This document shows, in pieces, positions 15,001 to 19,866 of a DNA stretch of 19,866 bases. Made by a program: the position numbers and the translations under genes. The stretch is from DASWIG01 sp965371445 (lineage in GTDB: Bacteria > Acidobacteriota > Thermoanaerobaculia > Multivoradales > J023), in the NCBI GenBank assembly GCA_965371445.1, contig CBDUYN010000187.1, positions 1 to 19,866 on the forward strand, given 5' to 3'. Numbering within the stretch: position 1 is the first letter of the stretch; every line of letters starts with the position of its first letter. The notes beneath the pieces were generated by a model, which did not search any database, was not told where the DNA came from, and saw only the letters and a program-made list of their open reading frames with translations.

Positions 15001-16307
15001 TCGGACGCCTGGATCTGGCACTTCGAGGCGTTATGAAATGGGGCATCAAAATCCAGATAAAGACCACCTCGCTCTTCAGCGAGCACCACCCGACAGCGGA
15101 AGACATGCGGCCCATTCTGGAAGCTCTCGAGGCACCCGAGGGGCCGAACCCCAACGCCGTCCTCGCAATCGGTCTTGCCAGGAGGGAAGAAGAGATTCCG
15201 CGGCTTCATTCTATTCTCAAGTCGTCGCCGAAAGAGTCCGAGCTGTACCGTAGCTGTCTATTCGCCTTGTGGTTGATCGGTGACAGCTCGCCGGCTACCA
15301 TCCAGACTTTTGTGGATAATCTCGACATACCGGAGAACGAATATCCGTCGTGGTCTGCACTGTGGCAGATCCACACGCCAGAAGCCCTCAATGCCTTGAA
15401 GAATCGTCTCTCTGGCGTTAAGAAGGAGCGGAACAGCTCTTCGGACGCCGTAGTCCGCATCGCGAGCCATCTCCTGACGGTTGAGGACACTCGCCGCGAC
15501 ATCGCCGAATACCTCTGGACCGAGGTGAACCATCGTCTCATTCCGTTTATCGCCGGAGATGACCTGAAAGGTTTCGCCGAGCTCGATCGAGAGGACGTCC
15601 GCCAGTGGCTCCATGACCTCGCCGAGAAAGGTGACTCTTTCCACCACGGCGCCCAGCTGGGAGCCATCCGGGCGCTCGCCAAGCGGGAAACGGACTACGC
15701 CTTTGAGGCCGCCCGTCGGCTGACGGTCCCGGACGCCCCGAACCGCGAAGACGTCCCCGCGCTGCTTCTCGAAATCGACAGCGATCGAGCGCTCCCGATC
15801 CTGCGCGAGTGGGTGGAGACCGAGGCCAGTGTCCTGGTGTTGGCGATGATCGGCGAGGCCGTTTTTGTGGCGGGGAGGCTCCAGGAGGTCATCGGTTGGC
15901 TCCAGGACCCCTCGCCACGGCTGCGGGAAGGCGCCTGCATCGCGGCAGAGATCCTCCCATGGACAGACGAGCTGGCCCGGGTGCTCCGCGAGCGACTCTA
16001 CGACGAGGACTGGGACGTCAGGACCGCGGCCAATCGGACTTTGGATCGTATCTGGCACGCGCGGGAAATCGACCGCCTCGTCGACGAGATCGTCGCCGAA
16101 GCCGACACCACACGCCGTTGGTGCCTGCTCAGCGTCGCTCTCGACGGAGGGCTCCCAGGGCTTACCGGCCCCTACCGACAGCAGCCTTGGGCGGCAAGGC
16201 TCTTCGACAACCTGCCTCTGGCGATGCGGCAACGCGTCTTCGATCGACTTGAGAAAAGGCGGAAAGAGCTTCGCGGCAAGATGAAGAAACGCGATCGCCA
16301 AGCATGA
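12060..16307 (+). CDS. Giant ATPase with winged helix and HEAT-like helical-repeat tail (1415 aa), third gene of the operon
   Basis: It starts with TTG at 12060, one base after the previous stop, behind GGGGAGG (12044-12050). Walker A is GPRGSGKTH (51-59). A Walker-B-like strand LLVPMVENLDSVF lies at 157-169. Further features are the sensor strand MLLASAPSLF (196-205), GGLPR (279-283, as in ORC/Arch_ATPases) and a winged helix (about 326-395). A short charged helix (about 470-490) leads into some 850 residues of alpha-helical repeats (about 560-1390; for example ALPILREWVETEASVLVLAM and DWDVRTAANRTLDRIW) resembling HEAT repeats. NTPase-HTH-repeat proteins of this kind are typical STAND sensors, and the long tail is the likely ligand-binding part. 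No effector domain is fused, which fits the RelA/SpoT protein filling that role. The middle (about 13500-15450) is less GC-rich than the ends. Confidence 0.8.
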   Translation: MLLTYSPSRCDPALLRRLTVGESRTRAVATLVDAVRAELGNEVHQHQLLVGPRGSGKTHVLTLVADRLESDPELAERVLPVSLAEEEVTRHPADLVIKILERLENRLTGPSPMEGRSQALAVCRDVLDRLRSESDDDQALILAAGTLEEIAERLGRLLVPMVENLDSVFYTGYSRDKTDRAQWALRKILMESKGMMLLASAPSLFGDVADEGAPFYDSFRTLSLGELPREEILDLIRRRIEVELGSGGLDNATERRLRTLLSDFDRRRARLWGFLVITGGLPRFAHLLFDLLAETDVTSVVGLLNRFLDTQTPYFQSRLDPRIVPKAELEILETLATADGPLLVGEITSRVRGAVRGNVSNYLKRLRRRGLVRQRGRRQEVRYDLSEPLFRVWRRFRIGRGEREQIETLAELVAAAFTPVELQKECRDLADLPKEDLRRQAVDYALDVSVPPTEIAEPRVAYGIGDSEQTSEEIRQREAENRRLRKELDELWDAQALVSVVGVFSSVSDNIFRRSVELSRHAEQEGIRIGIVRFCVAALVDPTKLLEWLPLFESEFPVSRRELLRPIRLAVEILTERKDRELPMEPEEMRRAVTELLEKVQTESPAEVGPSDLVNQFLQALKERPTAVALDTLWALRVEIEQQESSDPGAIHEVDKVLAACCRRAGDWVRRAVRQADATTEPVHGLAYLLLKVEDGRQLWLDLKETFFAKISEEKERSIAYCLEFFHDDAHIEWLESRVHREDDLVGAAARRALFVLCPGRPPDPVGDEEWGFSLAPNWWLQPHLNAGSVEAVNLIAEKLANSDDPWGTAFLLGGLFENRIAPEVLERLLDVTKSRLVDELAEPGKGSGNSLWGPFSSLARIHAPPLVKCFESRCGTEFEELLTRWLCKQGPNNTDMKRHWEADAIRVLEMVGGDGLSRVSHCYLRDGRTFWALLEAIELAVMRPDEQTAELLFEVAMRDDVEHSPHNISQVTAVGALATIGRLDLALRGVMKWGIKIQIKTTSLFSEHHPTAEDMRPILEALEAPEGPNPNAVLAIGLARREEEIPRLHSILKSSPKESELYRSCLFALWLIGDSSPATIQTFVDNLDIPENEYPSWSALWQIHTPEALNALKNRLSGVKKERNSSSDAVVRIASHLLTVEDTRRDIAEYLWTEVNHRLIPFIAGDDLKGFAELDREDVRQWLHDLAEKGDSFHHGAQLGAIRALAKRETDYAFEAARRLTVPDAPNREDVPALLLEIDSDRALPILREWVETEASVLVLAMIGEAVFVAGRLQEVIGWLQDPSPRLREGACIAAEILPWTDELARVLRERLYDEDWDVRTAANRTLDRIWHAREIDRLVDEIVAEADTTRRWCLLSVALDGGLPGLTGPYRQQPWAARLFDNLPLAMRQRVFDRLEKRRKELRGKMKKRDRQA

Positions 16308-16340
16308 TCGGGCGGACACCGCCTTGAGGAACAGCGCGTG

Positions 16341-16828
16341 ATGCCTGTCCGCACGAGTCCGAAGGGCACCGGCAAGAGCCACATCTACAAAGAGATCAGC
16401 CCCTACAGCATCCTGATCTCCGGCGACCAGACGACCGTCGCGAACCTGTTCTACAACCTGGCCCGGAGCACCGTCGGTCTGGTCGGCCTGTGGGACGTGG
16501 TGGCCTTCGACGAGGTGGCCGGCATCCACTTCAAGGACAAGGACGGCGTCCAGATCATGAAGGACTACATGGCTTCGGGCTCCTTCGCCCGTGGCCGCGA
16601 CCAGGTCCACCCCTACGCCGCCATGGTGTTCGTCGGCAACATCAACCAGCCGGTGGAGACGCTGGTCAAGACCAGCCACCTGCTCGCCCCCTTCCCCGAG
16701 GCGATGATCGACTCGGCGTTTTTTGACCGCTTCCACGCCTACATCCCGGGGAGCTGTTTGCGAAGTTCCAGACGGGGTTCTATTCGGCTCCGCGAGACGC
16801 GGCGTTCAAGGCGTTGGGGGTGGAATGA
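16341..16828 (+). pseudogene. brxL: Remnant of BREX protein BrxL (Lon-related ATPase)
   Basis: The frame from ATG 16341 reads SPKGTGKSHIYKEISPYSIL, LVGLWDVVAFDEVAG, KDGVQIMKDYMASGSFARGR, MVFVGNIN and LLAPFPEAMIDSAFFDRFHA. This is the conserved AAA core of BrxL, with Walker A, Walker B and sensor I intact. BrxL is part of the BREX phage-defence system and is normally about 680 aa. Here sequence N-terminal to Walker A is absent and homology stops at YIPG (about 16750). At 16751 a different frame begins (ELFAKFQTGFYSAPRDAAFK, ending ALGVE and TGA at 16826-16828), probably the original C-terminus joined by a deletion. It lies 33 bp after the giant ATPase gene. A GAGGA about 10 nt upstream might still allow translation. 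Confidence 0.82.
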
Positions 16829-17009
16829 GGTAGCCTGGTGCGAGGGGTAATTTCACGAAGAGACACTCCGAGCGAAGGTCGGGCCAGGTCTCGACGTCGA
16901 GATCCGGGCCCTAACTTAATCCTTGGGACCACCCCAGGCGAAGTCACTACGTGTGCCGCGGGTGCTGCGCCTTTCCTACCTCTATGGCATTCGGCCCTCG
17001 GATTCTCAT

Positions 17010-17765
17010 TTACAGCCGCCGGCTCCGCGCCTCAACCGAGGCGAGCACACCCGGCCGCCGGGTCGACGGCCGGAGCCGTTGGGCCAAGGCGTCGAGGCCG
17101 AGCAGGCGACAGATCGAGCGGGTGACCGCGACGACGTTTTTGAAGGTCTCGTTGTACTCGACGGTGGCGAGGATTCGCGCCATTCGAGCCCGTTCGAAGG
17201 CGCCGGTGGCCTTCTCGTAGTCGTTCGAGGCGTCGTCGAGCCATTCGAGCGCGGCGTCGAGGAGGCTGGCGCAATAGGTCGGCTCGAGGGCCACACCGTC
17301 GGGCCGCGGACGGGGGAAGGCGAAGCCCGGACCGCTCATGATCTCGTAGAAACCGCGGAGGCGTTCGGCGAGCACGCAGGGTTGGATCGGCGTTCGTCCC
17401 CCGAACCCGAGGCCTTTCGCGACCTCGGCGCCGTAGTTGTCGTCAACGGAGTTGCGCAGCTCCATCAGGACGATGCGTCCTTCCTTGACGGCTTCCATCC
17501 GGACCGTGTAGAAAGCCTTCTTTTCGGCCAGGGTGGTGCGTTCGTCGATCCAGGCACCTAGCAATCGGCCGGTGTCCTCAGTGAGCCAGGTTTCGAGCTT
17601 GCCAACCAGAGTCGCGGCGCCCAGCGCTTTCCCTTCGGCGAGGTGGAGTACAAGACCCGGCGGCACCACCTTTCGCAGGAAAGCGAGGTAGCCGAGGACC
17701 CTGTTGGAGGATTCGACCCGGATCGTCTCCACCTTGTTTCGAGGTTTGTCTTCAAGTATCGACAT
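17010..17765 (-). CDS. Hypothetical all-alpha protein, paralogue of the gene at 18490 (251 aa)
   Basis: I recognise no named family. It aligns along most of its length with the divergent gene at 18490. For example LRNSVDDNYGAEVAKGLGFG aligns with IRDIVDDVYGEDVSRQLGFA, and TFKNVVAVTRSICRLLGLDA with TFDRTCIDVSRMIESLFRMA; both end with a (D)xLAxRxRP motif. It is mostly helical with no signal peptide or membrane segment. ATG 17765 is chosen over GTG 17768; the upstream AAAGAAAG is a weak ribosome binding site. It lies downstream of a 53-aa ORF, with a terminator-like hairpin between them. No gene is seen between its stop and the brxL remnant (16829-17009). Confidence 0.75.
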   Translation of the reverse strand: MSILEDKPRNKVETIRVESSNRVLGYLAFLRKVVPPGLVLHLAEGKALGAATLVGKLETWLTEDTGRLLGAWIDERTTLAEKKAFYTVRMEAVKEGRIVLMELRNSVDDNYGAEVAKGLGFGGRTPIQPCVLAERLRGFYEIMSGPGFAFPRPRPDGVALEPTYCASLLDAALEWLDDASNDYEKATGAFERARMARILATVEYNETFKNVVAVTRSICRLLGLDALAQRLRPSTRRPGVLASVEARSRRL

Positions 17766-17780
17766 CACGTTCTTTCTTTA

Positions 17781-17812
17781 GAAAAGAGGCCGGGCCGAAG
17801 GCCGGCCCGGCC
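17781..17812 (-). terminator. Terminator or attenuator between the 53-aa ORF and the 251-aa gene
   Basis: On the minus strand a very GC-rich stem (arms GGCCGGGCC, 17788-17796, and GGCCCGGCC, 17804-17812) is followed by TCTTTTC (17781-17787). Placed within a co-directional gene pair, it would reduce expression of the downstream gene. Confidence 0.6.
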
Positions 17813-17831
17813 GAGGTTCAAAGGATCGGCG

Positions 17832-17993
17832 CTACTGGGTGCGCTCGGGCTTCATCCCCTGGGGATCGTCCTCATCGTCCGGAACGCGCTCGACGAGGAT
17901 TCCGAGGACGGTGAATCTCTCGGCGAGGGTTTGGAGAAGGTCGCCGAAAAGCTCCACCAGTCGGCTCTTGCGTTGGGTCGGGGAAGGGTCCAT
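17832..17993 (-). CDS. Small hypothetical protein (53 aa)
   Basis: The product begins MDPSPTQRKSRLVELFGDLL and ends DDEDDPQGMKPERTQ: a short amphipathic helix region followed by an acidic tail. AAGGAGG (18001-18007) lies 7 nt before ATG 17993, an excellent ribosome binding site that supports a real gene. No family is recognised. It heads the minus-strand unit and is followed by the hairpin at 17781-17812, so it may be expressed more strongly than the 251-aa gene behind it. Confidence 0.6.
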   Translation of the reverse strand: MDPSPTQRKSRLVELFGDLLQTLAERFTVLGILVERVPDDEDDPQGMKPERTQ

Positions 17994-18013
17994 CCATGGG
18001 CCTCCTTGCTCTT

Positions 18014-18111
18014 GGACCACGCGGGCCGCGTGGTCCTGCGGTTGGAAGGGGGCGGTGCCGGCGCCGCGATGACTACAAAGCCTCGCGGCCGGCGCGTGGT
18101 TGCGCCGGCCG
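18014..18111. repeat. Two strong inverted repeats upstream of the 53-aa ORF
   Basis: GGACCACGCG-GGC-CGCGTGGTCC (18014-18036) and a 10-bp stem CGGCCGGCGC / GCGCCGGCCG around a 6-nt loop (18086-18111) are both perfect. They lie in the 5' region of the minus-strand unit, the first directly upstream of the ribosome binding site. They could be operators or leader hairpins. Confidence 0.6.
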
Positions 18112-18149
18112 TGAGCTCGGGGGCATCGTGGCGGCCGGGGATGGAAAAA

Positions 18150-18383
18150 GGGGTGACTTAACTACCGGGCTTTTTTTCCACCGGTGACATTTGTTACGGC
18201 CTCCTTTCCACCCCCGGGGGTCTTCGGGCGTGGAGCGAGGGGGAAACCGCCGAGGAAGGACGGGGCCGGCGGCGGATTACGGGCTCCGCCGGGGGAAAAT
18301 CCCGGCTCCCTCGGAAGGGGGGTGGAAAGGAGACCGTAACTTTTGTCACCGGTGGAGAAAAAGCCCGGTACAAAAGTCACCCC
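18150..18383. repeat. Large inverted repeat (two 66-bp arms) between divergent paralogous genes
   Basis: Arm 18150-18215 and the reverse complement of arm 18318-18383 match at 58 of 66 positions without gaps. They flank a 102-bp spacer. Each arm contains CACCGGTG, an A- or T-run next to CCCGGT, and GTCACC-type boxes. The arms sit in the intergenic region of two divergent paralogues, so the simplest reading is a control region duplicated along with the genes. A MITE-like element is the alternative. No target-site duplication is evident. Confidence 0.8.
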
Positions 18384-18489
18384 CCTCCTCGCGGGCGCTC
18401 TTCTAAGGTGTGCGCGCAGCTCGCCGGTACGGCCCGACAGGGGGCCGCTCCGGACGAGCCGCCATCCCACAAGAAAGGAGGTGATACGT

Positions 18490-19299
18490 ATGGCAGCGAA
18501 GAAAGTCAATCTGCCGTCGCGGCGGGTCTACGCCCGCATGCGCTTGGCGAAGAAGGTGCTCTCGGCGATCGACAAGCACAGCTCGAGAGTCAGCGCGGAG
18601 CTGGACAAACATCCGGTGACGATGCTGGCGACCGATCCGCCGTGGTCCTACGGGACGGTTTTCGCGGACCTTCAGGGGCGTCTTCAGGAGACTCGCGATC
18701 AGATGGTCGAGGTCGACCGCCGGCATCGTGACGAGGCGGCCGAGACGGAGATCGCCCGCAACGTCCGCGACGACGCGGCCGCGGCTCTGCGCCATGAGGT
18801 GATCGGCATCCGTGACATCGTCGACGACGTCTACGGCGAAGATGTCAGCCGTCAGCTCGGTTTTGCCCGTCAGACGCCCCGGGCCGCGGAGATGCTCGCC
18901 GAGCAGGTGGCCCACCTGGTGGTCCGGCTGGGTACGGCGGATTCCGAGATCCTGGAGCCTCGCTTCGGGGCGACGCCGCTCGACTTGTCCCGTCACGTCG
19001 CGCGGCTGACGCGGGCTTACAAGCGTTTGCAGCTAATGCTCGCCGAGGTCGAGTCGAAAGAGCGCGACACGGAGCACGCCAAGGTGGACCGTGACGCGAT
19101 GTTGGAGACGTTCGACCGGACCTGCATCGACGTCTCCCGGATGATCGAGTCGCTCTTCCGGATGGCGGGCTTCGACAAGCTCGCCGACCGGGTCCGTCCT
19201 CCGGTCAGCGGCACGGCCGTCGTGCCGGTGAGCGACGACGACGACGCAGAAGAAGAAGAGCCGGCGGAAGAGTCGGACGACGAATCCACCGATCCCTAA
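18490..19299 (+). CDS. Hypothetical all-alpha protein with acidic tail (269 aa), paralogue of the 17010 gene
   Basis: ATG 18490 follows AAAGGAGGTGAT, a textbook ribosome binding site. The protein is helical with a basic N-terminus (KKVNLPSRRVYARMRLAKKV), a central region homologous to the divergent gene (IRDIVDDVYG..., LADRVRPP) and a strongly acidic C-terminus (DDDDAEEEEPAEESDDE). No signal peptide or membrane segment is visible. The family is unknown to me; the size, helical content and pairing resemble structural or adaptor proteins, but function cannot be read from the sequence. The acidic tail and the strong ribosome binding site, absent from the paralogue, suggest high expression. Confidence 0.85.
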   Translation: MAAKKVNLPSRRVYARMRLAKKVLSAIDKHSSRVSAELDKHPVTMLATDPPWSYGTVFADLQGRLQETRDQMVEVDRRHRDEAAETEIARNVRDDAAAALRHEVIGIRDIVDDVYGEDVSRQLGFARQTPRAAEMLAEQVAHLVVRLGTADSEILEPRFGATPLDLSRHVARLTRAYKRLQLMLAEVESKERDTEHAKVDRDAMLETFDRTCIDVSRMIESLFRMAGFDKLADRVRPPVSGTAVVPVSDDDDAEEEEPAEESDDESTDP

Positions 19300-19316
19300 A
19301 AACCCTCCCTCTCCGA

Positions 19317-19339
19317 GGGGGCCGTGTCCCACGGTCCCC
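19317..19339 (+). terminator. Possible terminator after the 18490 gene
   Basis: A 10-bp stem with one G-U pair (19317-19326 with 19330-19339) and a 3-nt loop starts 18 bp after the stop codon. A pyrimidine-rich tract without a long T-run follows. Confidence 0.4.
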
Positions 19340-19386
19340 TCTCCTTCCTCTCGCCTCTTCCCAATCCCGACAAAGACTCCGATGTC

Positions 19387-19857
19387 CACGGGCTTACGCC
19401 CGCGGTTCCACGACGCAGAGCGTCGTTTCACGACGCGTGCAGCCGCTTCCGGCGCCTGGACGCTTTCGGTTCAAGCCGCCAGGAGCCGCCTCCGGCGGCG
19501 CGAGGCGTCCGGATCCGTGCTCCGGCGCGAATCAAGGCAGGGTTCGGGGCCTCGTCACGGCTCTTGCAGGCGGTGCAGACGTCGCGTCGTCTCTCGGAGA
19601 CGTCTTTTGCAGCCGGTGCGCTTGTCGTGGAAGGAGTCGGCGCGCCGTCTGCAGCCGGTGCGCTCGTCGCCTCGGGGGCTCTGAACACCGTCTGCAGGCC
19701 GTGCAGGTGTCGTGTTCGAGGAAGGAAATGTCGTCTGCAGCGTCAGGGATTTCTTGAACCGGCCTTTTCGAGGGACCGCTCGCCCTGTTGAAGTCGAATC
19801 TAGGAGCCTGCAGGGCATAGCCTCGACCGCTGTCCCGGCGGACTTCGTCCGCCGGGG
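19387..19857. repeat. Short-hairpin-rich intergenic region
   Basis: Several small perfect hairpins are scattered here: CGGGC-TTAC-GCCCG (about 19389-19402), ACGACGC-AGA-GCGTCGT (19413-19429), GCCGCC-TCC-GGCGGC (about 19486-19500) and CCCGGCGGAC-TTC-GTCCGCCGGG (19834-19856). No convincing gene is seen from 19300 to 19866. They resemble REP-like palindromes. Confidence 0.45.
19562..19765. repeat. Degenerate tandem repeat, about 43-bp period, five units
   Basis: TGCAG recurs at 19565, 19608, 19650, 19693 and 19736, spaced 43, 42, 43 and 43 bp. In the first four units the ~20 bp after TGCAG follow TGCAGsCGGTGC....GTCG, while the remaining ~22 bp of each unit differ. The fifth unit keeps only the start. 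Confidence 0.65.
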
Positions 19858-19866
19858 AAATCCCCC

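Noticed and set aside
15258..16736. A 492-aa minus-strand frame
   Set aside because: It lies antisense to the giant ATPase gene and the brxL remnant, both well supported.
19562..19765. CRISPR array
   Set aside because: Repeats are degenerate and short, there are only five units, and no cas genes are in the window.

Overview
The window is high-GC bacterial DNA that looks like an accessory island rather than a housekeeping region. Several features suggest an Acidobacteriota-type host (Thermoanaerobaculia/Holophagae-like). These are an orphan secreted-protein C-terminus ending in the DGFESGD...W motif, fragments of ELWxxDGT repeat proteins, a very short peptide with a TSVRAG motif, an HTH-TPR regulator, and a DUF2142-type membrane protein. 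This placement rests on motif recollection, not a database search.

Layout. 1-1380 is a graveyard: a DNA-methyltransferase C-terminus with its terminator, two ELWxxDGT scraps, duplicated ~100-130 bp blocks, and then a clean 19-codon peptide gene. 1389-4152 (minus) holds a large tandem-AraC-HTH/TPR-like regulator preceded by a coupled small ORF. 4424-5806 (minus) is a multi-pass DUF2142-type protein. 5807-9782 is mosaic and rearranged: an orphan secreted-protein tail, a duplicated promoter/leader block with a decayed RelA/SpoT N-terminus, an intact mazEF-like toxin-antitoxin pair, an rsfS scrap, and a CARF-like/sigma-54 activator with an internal deletion. 9783-16307 (plus) is the centrepiece, a tightly coupled three-gene operon: a divergent RelA/SpoT nucleotidyltransferase, an Arch_ATPase/ORC-like ATPase, and a 1415-aa ATPase with a winged helix and a very long alpha-helical (HEAT-like) C-terminus. 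A brxL (BREX) remnant follows directly. 17010-19299 carries two divergently transcribed paralogous genes of unknown family, a 53-aa ORF and a 496-bp highly structured intergenic region with 66-bp inverted-repeat arms. The last ~550 bp contain short hairpins and a degenerate tandem repeat of ~43-bp period.

How the parts may work together. BREX, DNA-methyltransferase and CARF/sigma-54 remnants, a toxin-antitoxin pair and large STAND-like ATPases indicate a defence island. The best candidate for an undescribed system is the 9783-16307 operon. A plausible model is a nucleotide-modifying (alarmone or tRNA-modifying) effector controlled by two ATPases, the larger acting as sensor through its helical-repeat tail. 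Its leader carries four consecutive palindromes. A second copy of that leader upstream is nearly identical, although the attached coding fragments have diverged to about 85%. That pattern suggests strong constraint or gene conversion on the leader.
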